Counted from the stretch's first letter, positions 34,845 through 44,592 are shown. The stretch is 64,000 nucleotides of DNA from Streptomyces cucumeris (GCF_024295805.1 NZ_JANCLX010000019.1:109998-173997); one strand, 5' to 3'. Numbers and translations: made by a program. Notes: generated by a model from the letters alone, not told the origin.

Positions 34845-35255
34845 GTGACCACCCGAGGAGCCCGGGCCCCCGGTCACGGGGTACGCGGCGATCTGTTCGA
34901 TCCCCATTGCCCGACGCGGCAGTTGCTGGACCGCATCGGTACGAAGTGGACGTCCATGGCCGTCAAGACGCTCGCCGATGCCGCACCGGACGAGGTGCGC
35001 TTCGCGGAGCTGAGACGCCGGATGCCCGGCGTGTCGCAGAAGATGCTGTCCGTGACGCTGCGAAGCCTGACCCGCGACGGGCTGGTGGCGCGCAGGGTCG
35101 AACCCACCGTGCCGCCGCGGGTCTTCTACCGACTCACCGGACTCGGGCTGTCCCTGGAAGCCGCGCTTGCGGGGCTGCGGACCTGGGCGGAGGAGCACAT
35201 GGCCGAGATCGAGCGCGCCAACGAAGCTGCCGCCCAGGAGGCTGATGAGGGGTAG
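34845..35255 (+). CDS. HxlR-family transcriptional regulator
   Basis: A 136-residue winged-helix protein of HxlR type, with CPTRQLLDRIGTKWTSMAVK near the start and RFAELRRRMPGVSQKMLSVT plus LRSLTRDGLVAR as recognition helix and wing. The Cys in DPHCPTRQ is in the position used by redox- or electrophile-sensing members. GTG 34845 is used. It is divergent from the epoxide-hydrolase-like gene; control by electrophiles or quinones is inferred. Confidence 0.88.
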   Translation: MTTRGARAPGHGVRGDLFDPHCPTRQLLDRIGTKWTSMAVKTLADAAPDEVRFAELRRRMPGVSQKMLSVTLRSLTRDGLVARRVEPTVPPRVFYRLTGLGLSLEAALAGLRTWAEEHMAEIERANEAAAQEADEG

Positions 35256-35367
35256 ACAGGCCGATTTCGCGCTCAGTACCGGTGGCTGGGGTGCTCGATG
35301 CAGCCGGCACCGCCGCCCTGGCATTACGTCGCTTTGTCAGTCGACGCCAGAGGAGGACGTCGACGCG

Positions 35368-35517
35368 ATGGTGTTGGGCACGTCGTTCCACTTCGACGGG
35401 CAGGGCACGGCGACGGCCGTGGACGCGATGAAGCGGTACTGCGGGCTGCTGGGCGAGCGGGAGATGGAAGGGGAATCGCCGGCGCAGCGGCTGGCGATGA
35501 AGGAACTGGTGAAGTGA
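35368..35517 (+). CDS. Small hypothetical ORF
   Basis: A 49-residue frame (MVLGTSFHFDGQGTATAVDA, ending AQRLAMKELVK) with strongly biased codons and AGGAGG about ten bases upstream. I do not recognise it. It may be a real small gene or the end of a lost larger one, since the frame is open upstream. Confidence 0.35.
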   Translation: MVLGTSFHFDGQGTATAVDAMKRYCGLLGEREMEGESPAQRLAMKELVK

Positions 35518-35876
35518 TCGTGCCCGAGGCCCCCAGTCTGATGTCGGAGTCGGGGGCCAGTTCGCGTCGAAGCCGGACGACTTCGACCAACTGCCGCACG
35601 GTCATGTCTCCTTGGCCTCCATGATGCCGAGACCGGAGACGGCCTGGCACACGACCTTGATGACCTGGAGTCGGTTGTCACCGGCCGACTCCAGGACAGC
35701 CTCACCGGCTCAGGCGGCGGGCTCGACCGCAAGCGGCAACTGCTGGAGTTCGAGGCGAGGGGGCGTCGGCCCGAACTCGAACTTTTTTGATGGACCAGGC
35801 ATAGCGGCGCGCCCCCGAACACGTCCATGGAGGTGACAGACGACCGCGAGATGAAGTCGACCGATCACGGGGAACC
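35518..35876. other. Region before the sigma factor gene
   Basis: About 360 bases. The plus strand has a fragment HDAETGDGLAHDLDDLESVV that looks protein-like but ends at a TGA near 35790 and has no start. It is otherwise empty; the 3' part should hold the promoter for the sigma factor operon. Confidence 0.35.
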
Positions 35877-36425
35877 ATGAATGATGAGGAAGAGCGCCGC
35901 TTCCGCGAATTCGTCGCGGCGCGTTCGCCCGCGCTGATGCGCACGGCGACCCTCCTGACCGGCGGCGACACCCACGCCGCCGAGGACCTGCTGCAGACTG
36001 CGCTGGCGAAGGCGGTGGGCCGCTGGGGCAGGCTGGACAACCCCGAGGCATATCTGCGGCGGGTGCTCTACCGACAGCAGGTGAGTCTGTGGCGGCTCCT
36101 GAGCACGCGCCGCGAGACCACGGTCGCCGAACTCCCCGATGCTGCCGGGCGCGAGGACTCCACCGGCCCGGCCGAGCTGAGGATCCAGATGCGCCGGGCG
36201 CTGGCCCGGCTGACGGTACGTCAGCGCTCCATGCTCGTGCTGCGCTACTTCGAGGACTGCCCCGAAAGGGAGGTGGCCGAACTGCTCGGCTGCTCGGTGG
36301 GCACGGTCCGCAGCACGACGCACCGGGCGCTGGCCAAACTGCGCAAGCTCGTGCCGGAGCTGGACCCCGGCGCCGCGACTCGCGACCACGAATTCGGCAA
36401 CTCACCCTCGGAGGTGTGGAAATGA
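35877..36425 (+). CDS. SigE-type ECF RNA polymerase sigma factor
   Basis: A 182-residue ECF sigma factor of the actinobacterial SigE group. Region 2 is about residues 10-80 (FVAARSPALMRTATLLTGGD, HAAEDLLQTALAKAVGRW). Region 4 is about 100-165 (ALARLTVRQRSMLVLRYFED, then EREVAELLGCSVGTVRSTTH). GGGGAACC precedes the ATG. Its stop overlaps the next start (ATGA), so the membrane protein downstream is translationally coupled and is the presumptive anti-sigma partner. Confidence 0.92.
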   Translation: MNDEEERRFREFVAARSPALMRTATLLTGGDTHAAEDLLQTALAKAVGRWGRLDNPEAYLRRVLYRQQVSLWRLLSTRRETTVAELPDAAGREDSTGPAELRIQMRRALARLTVRQRSMLVLRYFEDCPEREVAELLGCSVGTVRSTTHRALAKLRKLVPELDPGAATRDHEFGNSPSEVWK

Positions 36426-37597
36426 ACGCTGACCGGCTGCTGCGGGACACCCTGCGCGAATGGGCCGAGGAGACACCGCCCCCGCCTGGCCCGGACCTGG
36501 CGAGCCGGGCTTTGCTGCGGCGCCGTCGGCGCCGGGCGACCTCGCTGACGGTCGCGGCCGCTGCCTTCGCGTTGCTGGCGGGCGGAGTGGCGGTGCCCGT
36601 GCTGGCCCAGAGCGACCAGCCGGTCCACTCGGGGCCGGGGAGCCTGATCGACAACACGGTGTCCGCACACCCGCGCGAATCTCCGCCGCGCCATCTGATC
36701 GCCGCCGGGGACGTCGCGGTGTCCGCGTACCAGTCGGACTGGAAGACCCAGACGCAGGACGGGGTCGAGCGGACGACCTACACCTGGTATGTGTACGACC
36801 GCGGGACGAAGCGTTACGAGAAGACGCGTTGGGGCTGGCTGGATGTCGCCCCCGGTATGCGGCAGGCGGCCGTGCTGGAGAAGACACTGCCCGCGTCCCG
36901 GGTCGGGATCCTCGACCTGGACACCGGGAAGGTGACGAAGTGGATCCCGCTGGCGCGCAAGGCGGGCGGGGTGCAGTGGTCGCCGGACGGGAAGCGGCTG
37001 GTGGTGACCACGTACCGCGGATACCCGGATGTGGAGACCAGCGCCCGCGATCGGTTCACCCCCCATGCGAGGACCGGCTACTACCTGGTCGACGTCGACT
37101 CGGGTCGGAAGGAATACCGCCCGATGGGTGTCGACACCGGCGACAGCTCCGTCGGGGCCGGCCGTATCGACGTACGGTGGAGCCGGGACGGCACGCTGCT
37201 GGTGGTTCCGACACCGCCGGGCGGCGCCATGGAGACCTGGTACGACCTGGATGGGCAGGCGAGCGAGAAGGCTCCCTCGTACGAGGGCTCGGACGCGGCG
37301 CCCTCGGGCCTGTCACCGGACGGCCGCTACTACACGGTGGGCGACGGCTGGACGGCGACGGTGAAGGAGACACGGACTCACCGGACGGTCAGTGGGTCGA
37401 GCGGGAGCATGACACTCGCGTGGGCCGACAACGGGCGCCTGGTGCGTTGGGAGTGCCGGCCGGATCGGGGCTGCACGCGTGGCATGGGCGAGCGGCTGGT
37501 GCTGACCGATCCCGCGGGGCGTAGCAGGGTCCCGCTCACGGGCTACCGGTACGACGACAGCCCCCGGGAGTGGGAGCCGCTGATCACCCGACGCTGA
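36422..37597 (+). CDS. Membrane protein coupled to the sigma factor (putative anti-sigma factor with beta-propeller)
   Basis: A 391-residue protein. Residues 1-30 are cytoplasmic (RDTLREWAEETPPPPGPDLA), a membrane helix spans about 37-62, and the outer part has WD40/TolB-like blades marked by VQWSPDGKRLVV, VRWSRDGTLLVV and GLSPDGRYYTVG. This layout recurs downstream of SigE-type sigma factors. No HXXXCXXC zinc motif is present, so if it is an anti-sigma factor it is not of the zinc type. It overlaps the sigma gene by four bases and is followed by a hairpin. Confidence 0.78.
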   Translation: MNADRLLRDTLREWAEETPPPPGPDLASRALLRRRRRRATSLTVAAAAFALLAGGVAVPVLAQSDQPVHSGPGSLIDNTVSAHPRESPPRHLIAAGDVAVSAYQSDWKTQTQDGVERTTYTWYVYDRGTKRYEKTRWGWLDVAPGMRQAAVLEKTLPASRVGILDLDTGKVTKWIPLARKAGGVQWSPDGKRLVVTTYRGYPDVETSARDRFTPHARTGYYLVDVDSGRKEYRPMGVDTGDSSVGAGRIDVRWSRDGTLLVVPTPPGGAMETWYDLDGQASEKAPSYEGSDAAPSGLSPDGRYYTVGDGWTATVKETRTHRTVSGSSGSMTLAWADNGRLVRWECRPDRGCTRGMGERLVLTDPAGRSRVPLTGYRYDDSPREWEPLITRR

Positions 37598-37599
37598 CC

Positions 37600-37646
37600 G
37601 GCGGCACGGTCCCCGGCCGCTCCGCGCGGACGGGCACCGTGCCGCC
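37600..37646 (+). terminator. Terminator of the sigma factor operon
   Basis: An 11-bp perfect stem GGCGGCACGGT / ACCGTGCCGCC with a 25-nt loop, starting three bases after the stop. Confidence 0.6.
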
Positions 37647-38460
37647 TCGGCTTCCGGTCCCTCGGCTTTGACGACTCTGCCCTGGTGCCCTGGTTGCCGG
37701 GGAATGATGACGGTCGGGGCTGTTGGCAGGCGGCATACGGGTGCTATTCGGGCAGCGGGGTTGTTGCTGCACGGCGTTGCTGCTCGAAGGGCCGTGCTGC
37801 CCGTGTCCCACTGCTCCAGGGCTCGGGGAGGCTCCTTCAGCACCACTCAGCTGCGGGACAGCCGCTATCTGGGTGGCGCCGCCAGAAGGGAGCGACCCCG
37901 TCTCCGCTCGCGCGCGGAGCGACTGACATAGTCGCTCGGGTCGTTTTCCCCAGCAGCTCGTACCACGTGTGATGCTGCATGGCCGAGCGCCTCGCAGCCC
38001 TCCGCTACCGGTTGAGTACCAATCCCACACAGCCCCCTTCACGCTTCCGCCAGGCCCAACGGTCACGGTCACCTCGTCACGTAGCACCAAGGGGGATCAG
38101 GGGAAGCCGAGGACCGCCTGGACCGGTCGTCACCGCAGAAGCGGGGCGGGATGTCGCGGTCAGCGGGTTCAGGATCCCGACCTCTCTGATGACGACTGGC
38201 AAGAAAAGACGCCCGTTGCCTCTGTGCTGGCGCGAGGGCGGGGGACTGGATCCAATCTCGGGCCGAAGCCGTGAATTCCCGCGGTGGCGAGCGTCATCGG
38301 CTGCGGAGACAGCCTCACGCCGACCGGACGGCCCGGGCAGTGGAGGGCCAGGGCCCGGCGCGGCAGCATCGCGTCTGCCGTACCGCACCGGGTCCGGGCC
38401 GGTGTTCCGCTCGGCGCAGGCTGTGTCAGGGCTCCTGCGCCGAGCGGAGGCACTCGGGAT
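37647..38460. other. Region without an identifiable gene
   Basis: About 810 bases with only low-quality frames on both strands. The piece DPDLSDDDWQEKTPV near 38165 resembles the N-terminus of IS5 transposases, but the text around it does not, so I do not call it. Confidence 0.4.
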
Positions 38461-39507
38461 TCAGGGGGATGCCGGGGTGTGAGTGTTGCCGCGGGCTCGT
38501 ACGGCGAGGAGAGCGAGTCCGCACGCCGCCCAGATCAGCAGCACGGTCAGGGGCCTGCCGGCGCCTGCCCCGTCGAAGAAGGTGACCGACCGTAGGAGGG
38601 TCGCGCCCGCGCCAGGGGGAAGCAGCTGGCCCAGGTCCCCCCAGGGGGTCGGCAGCATTTCCGGGGCCGCCGTGACGCCGGAGAACGGGTTGCCTATCAG
38701 CAGCATGGTGAGAGCCCCCAGCGCCATCCCGGCGTGACCCAGTGCATTGCCCAGGCCCGCCACGGTCGCGGAGATCGCCAGGATCATCAGGGCCACCACG
38801 GATGCTTCCCCGAGGTAGGACCCGTTGAGGGCGCCGATCCAGCCGTGGGCCAGAGCGGTGGTGGCAAGGCCGGCCACGGCGGCGAAGGCCAGCGCGGCGA
38901 CGGCGCGGCTGCGGCGCTGCCGCAGTTTCAGGGTGAACAGAATGCCGCCGAGCAGACTGGTCAGGACCACCGGCAGGACGCTCGAGGCGAACGCGGCACC
39001 GTGCGGGTCCTTGGTCGGGGCGGGCTGCACGTCCTCGACCGGAACGCTGTTGCCGCTCTTCTCGCCGAGATCGGCGGCGACATCACGGAACGCCGAGCTG
39101 ATGGCGGCGCTGGCCGCCGAGGCCACGAGCACCTTCATCTGCCCCTTCCCGCCGACGACCACGGCGGCGTAGGCCTCACGGTCGAGCAGGGCCGCACGAG
39201 CCTTCGCCTCGTCCTTGCGGTGGGCGATGTCGAATCCGCCCGGCTTGGACTGTTCGATGTGCCTCTGCAGTGCCGCGGCGGCCGGACCGTCACCGGCCAC
39301 GACGACGGGTACCCCGTTGGGGCCCATACGGGCCGCGGGCCAGGCGAACGCGATGAGCACCAGCAGCTGCACCCCAGCCAGAACGACAGCCAGAACGATG
39401 GGCAGCGGCGCCTTCCCGGGGCGAGGAGCGGAGCCCGCCCCGGCCGCAGAGACGTCCGTGGTGGCCTCGCCCTCGGTGGCCAGCCCACCTGTCATTGCCG
39501 GATTCAT
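38461..39507 (-). CDS. Multi-pass membrane protein (YhgE/ABC-2 permease-like)
   Basis: A 348-residue protein. One N-terminal helix (about 34-57) is followed by an extracytoplasmic domain of about 110 residues (VPVVVAGDGPAAAALQRHIE) and then five or six C-terminal helices from about 172 on. This is the topology of YhgE/Pip and DUF3533-like exporters related to ABC-2 permeases, without an ATPase partner nearby. GGAGG precedes ATG 39507. The function is unknown; envelope stress or export is plausible. Confidence 0.8.
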   Translation of the reverse strand: MNPAMTGGLATEGEATTDVSAAGAGSAPRPGKAPLPIVLAVVLAGVQLLVLIAFAWPAARMGPNGVPVVVAGDGPAAAALQRHIEQSKPGGFDIAHRKDEAKARAALLDREAYAAVVVGGKGQMKVLVASAASAAISSAFRDVAADLGEKSGNSVPVEDVQPAPTKDPHGAAFASSVLPVVLTSLLGGILFTLKLRQRRSRAVAALAFAAVAGLATTALAHGWIGALNGSYLGEASVVALMILAISATVAGLGNALGHAGMALGALTMLLIGNPFSGVTAAPEMLPTPWGDLGQLLPPGAGATLLRSVTFFDGAGAGRPLTVLLIWAACGLALLAVRARGNTHTPASP

Positions 39508-40295
39508 GGATCCTCCAGGAAACGATCTGGGCGGCCACGGGGCCAGCCCGTGAAGGATGCCCGGGCCTCCAGCCCGGGACCATCCTGCGTCGGCACAAGC
39601 GCATCTCCACGCGGCAGCGTGTAGTGCTGTGCGTCATGACGAGGAAAGGCTAAGAGCGCGATTTCCGCCGCCTTGAGTAATCGCTACCGCAATGCCTGAG
39701 GGCGCCGGAATCCCCGAAACGGCACATGCTCTGGAGAGGGGGCACATGCGGCGGACTGCCGAGCCGAGTGCACAGCGGCCCACCCCCGGCGCCTACCGGT
39801 GTGCTCATCGCCGGTGATGCCGCCGACGCCGAACCCGCGCAGGCTGAGCCGTTGTCCGAACACGGCCGCAGGAGGCTCTTGCTTCCCACTCGCGCGTTCC
39901 CCCCCGCCCGGGCCGACAGCCCGCGACTCGCCGACCCCCAAACTTTGGGCTGCTTCCCCAACGCGGGTGATCGTCACGCGCCGGTAGACCTGAAGCAGAG
40001 CAGCCGGGCGGGTCCGCCCCTGCCCTGCACCGCAACGCTGAAGCCCACCAGTATGCCCGCGGAGAAGTCGCCCTGGGCCCGCACCCGGGGTGCACCCCAC
40101 ATGCTCAGCCGCGCCCTGCGGGCCGCTGCCTGCATTACGCCAGGACCCGAGGGAGTCCGCCTGCTCGAAGAAGCCGTGGCCGCAGCTCAGGAGCCAGTCG
40201 GCAGACTGGAGCACGCCAAAGCGCTGACCGAGCTCGGCAGCATCCTGCGCGACACCGATCGCGTCGGCGCCCGCCCCCGACTCGCCACTGGTCAG
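39508..40295. other. Decayed region with LuxR-family (LAL) regulator scrap
   Basis: A hairpin with arms CCGGGC / GCCCGG and GGATG / CATCC lies at 39555-39585. At about 40080-40290 the plus strand reads ALRAAACITPGPEGVRLLEE, AVAAAQEPVGRLEHAKALTE and LGSILRDTDR, which matches the helical-repeat middle of large LuxR (LAL) regulators. No HTH or ATPase remains. The rest is unreadable. Confidence 0.45.
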
Positions 40296-40560
40296 GTCGG
40301 CTTGCCGTTATCCCGGCGGGCCTTGCGGTTGGCGGTCAGGAAGCGTGCGACCCCGGCGCCGTAGGCGCCAGTGCCTCCCAGCCCCACGGGAGCAGTTCGC
40401 CATGCGAGTACAGCCAGTCCAGCAGATGCTGGTAGCCGTCCGGGGTAGTGGGGAATGCCTCAGTGGCCAGGTGCCGGCCTATCGTGTCGATCACCGCGGC
40501 CTGGTGGACATCGGTGTGAGTATCGATGCCGCCGATGACCGCTGTCTCGTCTGCTGCCAT
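40296..40560 (-). pseudogene. IS110-family transposase N-terminal fragment
   Basis: From ATG 40560 the minus strand encodes DETAVIGGIDTHTDVHQAAV, IDTIGRHLATEAFPTT and GYQHLLDWLYSHGELLP, the DEDD-type N-terminus of IS110 transposases. A frameshift near 40385 follows, after which GGTGAYGAGVARFLTAN and RKARRDNGKPT continue in another frame with a small internal deletion. The remainder is lost. Confidence 0.82.
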
Positions 40561-40699
40561 GCTCGTGGTAGGTGTCCTTCCAACTGAAGCGTGTGGGAAG
40601 ACACGTGCCGCTCGGGCAGACGGACAAGACGGTGATGGGACCGAAGCGCCAGTCACTCCTGGGGTCGACCGCCGAGCGGATCCACAGCAAGCATCACTG

Positions 40700-42460
40700 T
40701 CAGTCCTGGGCCGGCATCACCCGGGTCACCTTGCCCTTCAGGTTGGCTTCCAGATAGCCGGTGACGTGGTCGTCGGCAAGATAGACGGCCAGCCCCAGCG
40801 GGGTGCCGAACGTGTCGTCGGCGGCGCGGACCAGGACGTAACGCATGGTCGGGTGCTTGACGTTCAGGTCCTTCTCCGCCCGCTTCAGCAGGGCAGGAAG
40901 GACGTCCCAGTCGAAGTCGTCCAGGCTGAACGGGCGGTCGCCGCCGATGATCGAGCTGCTGATGATGCCCTTTTCGACGCCCTGGCCCGGGCGGTAGGAG
41001 TAGCTGTCGTACTTGGTGTCGCTGCCCTTGACCATGATCTCCGTGGACACGTGGTCCGGATAGACGGTGAAGTCGCACGCCCGGTCCGTGCGGGTCGCGG
41101 CCTTGATCTCCTTCACCGCCGTCCGGATGCCGTCCGGGGTCAGCAGATCGGTCTTCGCGTCGGCCCGGGGCGTCGACACCGAACGGGATGCTTTGGGTGA
41201 TGCGGGAGTCGGGTCATTCGTCTTGGCCGGGGATGAGGCGGCTGGATTGGCTGCCGCTCCGCGGTCCTTGTCGCCTCCGTCCGGCAGCAGGGTCCACACC
41301 AGGACTCCTGCCAGCACGGTCGCCACGGCGGACGAGGCGATCGCGACCCGGCTCTTCGCATGGCCGCCCGGTCGCGAGGGCGTCGGCCGCTTGGAGCCCA
41401 CCGAGTAGGGAGTCGGCGACTCGACTGGAGCGGGCACGGCGTCGTGCGGAGCCGACGGTCCGGAGTCGATCGGCGGCCTGAAGCCCGACGGGGGTCCGAA
41501 TCCGGCCGGTGCAACCGGTGTGGAGGGTGTGGTCGTCGGCCCCGTCGGAGGCGTCAGCCGGTACGAGGTGGTCCCGCCGGCGCCGCGCGCTCCTTCAGTG
41601 CTCGGAGCAGCCGTGTCCTGGCCCTCGGCCGCTTCTGCGAGCATGCGGTCAGCGGTCTCCGTGTCCGCCCGGCCGAGTGGATCCTTGACGAGCACGGCGT
41701 TCAGGAAGCCGGTCAGCGGTCCGGACCGGAGGGGCGGCGGAAGCTCCTCGCTCAGGAGGGCCGCCAGCGTTGCGAGAGTGGTTCCCCGGCGCAGCGGGTG
41801 GTGCCCCTCGACAGCGACGTACAGCATCATCGCCAGCGACCACAGGTCGGAGCCCGGGCCGCCCTCGTGGCCGGAGATACGCTCGGGTGCCATGTAGTCG
41901 GGCGTGCCGATGATGGCCCCGGTCGCGGTCAGGGCGGTCGACTCCCTGATGGCTGCGATGCCGAAGTCGGTGAGGACGGGACGTCCGTCGGGTCTCATCA
42001 GGACGTTGGCGGGCTTCACGTCGCGGTGCTGGATGCCGACGTCGTGTGCGGCGCGCAACGCGGCCAGCAGCTCGCGGCCGAGCCGGGCGGCCTCGAGGGG
42101 CGCCAACGGCCCCTTCCCGAGGCGTTCGTGGAGCGATCCGCCGGTCACCAACTCCATGACGAGCCACGGGTAGGTGTGCTCCCCGCCGTCCACCACGTGG
42201 TGGATGGTCACCACGTTGGGGTGGTCGACTCGGGCGAGCGCCCGTGCCTCGCGCAGTACCCGGGCCCGGAGCATGGCCGCGCCCTGCGGGTCGTACTCGG
42301 CAAGACCCGGATCGGGCGGCCGTACTTCCTTGAGTGCCACGGCCCGGTCCAGGACCAGATCGCGTGCCCGCCACACCAGGCCCATGCCGCCGCCACCGAG
42401 CCGCGCCTCCAACTCGAAGCGCCCATCTATGACCCGTCTGCCGGATTGACCATCGCTCAT
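40700..42460 (-). CDS. Transmembrane Ser/Thr protein kinase (PASTA-less, Pkn type)
   Basis: A 586-residue Hanks-type kinase. The ATP loop is LGGGGMGLVW (21-30), the lysine is Lys44 (VALKEV), the catalytic loop is HRDVKPAN with Asp147, and DFG (165-167) and APE (191-193) follow. All residues for activity are present. A Pro/Ser/Thr-rich linker (about 285-365) leads to a membrane helix (371-392) and an outer domain of about 190 residues with no PASTA repeat that I recognise. ATG 42460 starts close to the kinase fold; the frame is open to 42610. It is monocistronic. Confidence 0.92.
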   Translation of the reverse strand: MSDGQSGRRVIDGRFELEARLGGGGMGLVWRARDLVLDRAVALKEVRPPDPGLAEYDPQGAAMLRARVLREARALARVDHPNVVTIHHVVDGGEHTYPWLVMELVTGGSLHERLGKGPLAPLEAARLGRELLAALRAAHDVGIQHRDVKPANVLMRPDGRPVLTDFGIAAIRESTALTATGAIIGTPDYMAPERISGHEGGPGSDLWSLAMMLYVAVEGHHPLRRGTTLATLAALLSEELPPPLRSGPLTGFLNAVLVKDPLGRADTETADRMLAEAAEGQDTAAPSTEGARGAGGTTSYRLTPPTGPTTTPSTPVAPAGFGPPSGFRPPIDSGPSAPHDAVPAPVESPTPYSVGSKRPTPSRPGGHAKSRVAIASSAVATVLAGVLVWTLLPDGGDKDRGAAANPAASSPAKTNDPTPASPKASRSVSTPRADAKTDLLTPDGIRTAVKEIKAATRTDRACDFTVYPDHVSTEIMVKGSDTKYDSYSYRPGQGVEKGIISSSIIGGDRPFSLDDFDWDVLPALLKRAEKDLNVKHPTMRYVLVRAADDTFGTPLGLAVYLADDHVTGYLEANLKGKVTRVMPAQD

Positions 42461-43580
42461 GGCTGGGAGACTACGAGATGCCGGTGACACTGCCCCACGC
42501 AGGTGGCTCCAACGCCTCCGACCGGGGCGTTCTACACCGGCGTGCGTGGGCCGGTGTGGAGGAGCTCGATGAAGGCGCCGGTCGTTCATCCAGAGGCTGT
42601 CCTGGCGCAATGCGCGCTACGCCTCGCGATCGGCGGGGTACTGCAGTCCGTCGAGCGCCCTGTGAAGCGGTCCGGACGAAGGAAGACCGTCCGCGGCCCG
42701 GTCCCCGCCGAGCAGCGATGCGGCCGGGGCGGCTGAGGGGACTTCGATCTGGTACCGGAGCGCGGGCCGTCGGCGCCTTCCAGCCGGGCACCGGCCAACT
42801 GGGGACTGGACGAGGAGCAGGTCTACAGCATGCTGCTGGTGATCTACGAACCACGGCGGTCCGGGGGTGCAACAGCTACATGCCCGTCAGTGGGACTCAG
42901 GGCCCGCTGGGCGGGCACAGCCGGGGGTGTGCATCCCGCGCGGCGGTAGGGGACTGGTCGGCGCGAGCAGACACGAGAAGAGGCCGGTAGGGTCAGCCGC
43001 CTGACGAAGCGTTTGGGCCAGCTCAGGGGAGAAGCGGAACGTGGAGGGGACACGGGGGCCAAGGCCAGGGCACGACCCGCGGCAGCACTACGGCACGGCG
43101 GCTGTTCCGCCGCCGCGGCCGGTAGGGTATCCGACGGCCGCTGCGACCGGTTCGAGGCCCAGATCGAGTTCCTGGCTGTGGGCGAAGACCTTCGAATGAG
43201 AGGCGTGCCCGACCGCACCGTGGCCGACATCGAGGTGCAAACGAACTGGTCGCCGCACGTCAGTAGCCCAGCCCGGAGCCAGATCGCTTGAGGCGGAACG
43301 CAGGCGGCTCGGGTGCCGCGAGCTGCCCGGCTGCCTCGAAAATCGAACATACTATCCAATATGGTCGTGACCGAGCGCGATCTCCTGTGACTGAGCGCTT
43401 CAGTTGCTCTGAGCCTTGTACTCGGCCGGCTGAGCGTGACGGTTGACCTGGGCCGTTCGCGGGTGGGGCTGAGCTGGGTCTTTGGCGGGACCCAAACCGC
43501 CGTCCCCAGTCCACGGCGCGGCCGATGAGTTTGTGTCTCGCGGCCGGTCCAAGCTCGTGACACCTCAGGAGGGAACCGCC
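42461..43580. other. 1.1-kb region without an identifiable gene
   Basis: The plus strand carries ANWGLDEEQVYSMLLVIYE (about 42795-42850) and CDRFEAQIEFLAVGEDLRMR (about 43140-43200), which look protein-like but belong to no family I know and lack clear starts. These may be gene scraps. The last 60 bases hold the promoter and ribosome site of the reductase gene. Confidence 0.4.
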
Positions 43581-44186
43581 ATGTCAGAGCTTCTCGTCGA
43601 CTTCATCACCTCCCTCGACGGCCATGCATCGGGAGAGGGATGGCCCGGGTTCTGGGGCCTCGAGGGTCCGGAGTACCTCGCGTGGCTCGGCGAGCAGCCC
43701 GAGGCCACCTATCTGATGGGAGCAAACACCTACCGCCTGATGTCGGGCTTCGCCGCAGGCGAGGTCCCGAATGGTCAAGACGAGTTCAGGCCCGAAGAAG
43801 AGGCGTCCATCGACGAGCTCACGCAAGCGTCCAAGGTGGTGTTCTCCTCCTCACTCGAGGAGCCACTGACGTGGGGCAACTCCACGCTCGTCCGCGACGA
43901 CGCCGTCGAGGCGGTCCGCGCCATGAAATCGAGTGGCTCGGGGCTCCTCAGCACGATCGGCAGCCTCAGCCTGTGCCGGTCCCTGCTGCGAGCCGGACTC
44001 GTCGACCGCTTCCGGGTCGTGATGTTCCCGGTGATCACCGGGTCCACGGGTGAAGAACGCATCTACGACGGCTATCCGGACGTTGCCCTCGAGATGATCG
44101 AGCACCGCACCTTCGACGGCCGCATCCAGCTGGTCGAGTACAAGCCCCGCGTGCTCGAGCACCCGCCGCTCGGTGTCCCCACATGA
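43581..44186 (+). CDS. Dihydrofolate-reductase/RibD C-terminal-fold reductase
   Basis: A 201-residue protein of the RibD C-terminal/DHFR-like family. It starts ELLVDFITSLDGHASGEGWP, includes TYLMGANTYRLMSGFAAGE and VVFSSSLEEPLTWGN, and ends with DRFRVVMFPVITGSTGEERI. These are NADPH-dependent reductases of unknown substrate, common as stand-alone genes in Streptomyces. CAGGAGG precedes ATG 43581. A hairpin follows. Confidence 0.9.
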   Translation: MSELLVDFITSLDGHASGEGWPGFWGLEGPEYLAWLGEQPEATYLMGANTYRLMSGFAAGEVPNGQDEFRPEEEASIDELTQASKVVFSSSLEEPLTWGNSTLVRDDAVEAVRAMKSSGSGLLSTIGSLSLCRSLLRAGLVDRFRVVMFPVITGSTGEERIYDGYPDVALEMIEHRTFDGRIQLVEYKPRVLEHPPLGVPT

Positions 44187-44193
44187 CGTCGCC

Positions 44194-44232
44194 CCGTCCG
44201 CCGGTCTGGACGACCGCCAGGCCGGCGGACGG
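44194..44232 (+). terminator. Terminator after the RibD-like gene
   Basis: A perfect 11-bp stem CCGTCCGCCGG / CCGGCGGACGG with a 17-nt loop, eight bases after the stop. Confidence 0.65.
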
Positions 44233-44451
44233 CGGGCGCGGAGCAAGACCTAACCGTAGTCCCTGCAAGGATCCAACTTCCGGATACGGATGCGTCGCTG
44301 GACGCTTTTCAGAGTAGAGCCTCGCGAGCTGGGCGCTCCACATGGCCGATGGGGCAAACTGAAGCGCTCAGTCTCATTCCCCCTCCGATCTCCTGACAGC
44401 GCAGATCGCCTGGTAGCGCGTATACCGGGCACTCGCACACAAGAGCCCACC

Positions 44452-44592
44452 GTGGGTGCCACGGTGTACCGCAGGCGTCTGCAGGAGCTGTCCGCCCGGA
44501 TCGCCGGTCATCCGTTCTGGGACTGCCCATCCGGCACACCCGCCGCACCGATGGCGCTCAAAGAGCACGCACGGCGGCAGGCGGAACAGTGA
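44452..44592 (+). CDS. Small hypothetical protein upstream of a LexA-like HTH
   Basis: A 46-residue frame from GTG 44452: VYRRRLQELSARIAGHPFWD to ALKEHARRQAEQ. A similar small protein is, from memory, often placed just before LexA-like HTH proteins in Streptomyces. Its stop overlaps the next GTG (GTGA). The central part is shortened compared with what I expect, so it may be decayed. Confidence 0.4.
   Translation: MGATVYRRRLQELSARIAGHPFWDCPSGTPAAPMALKEHARRQAEQ

Noticed and set aside
35337..35828. Minus-strand frame of 163 codons upstream of the sigma factor
   Set aside because: Ser/Arg/Pro-rich composition without any motif; typical antisense shadow.
38077..38482. Plus-strand frame resembling a transposase start (DPDLSDDDWQE)
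   Set aside because: The neighbouring residues do not fit an IS5 N-terminus and no catalytic part follows, so the likeness is too short to call.
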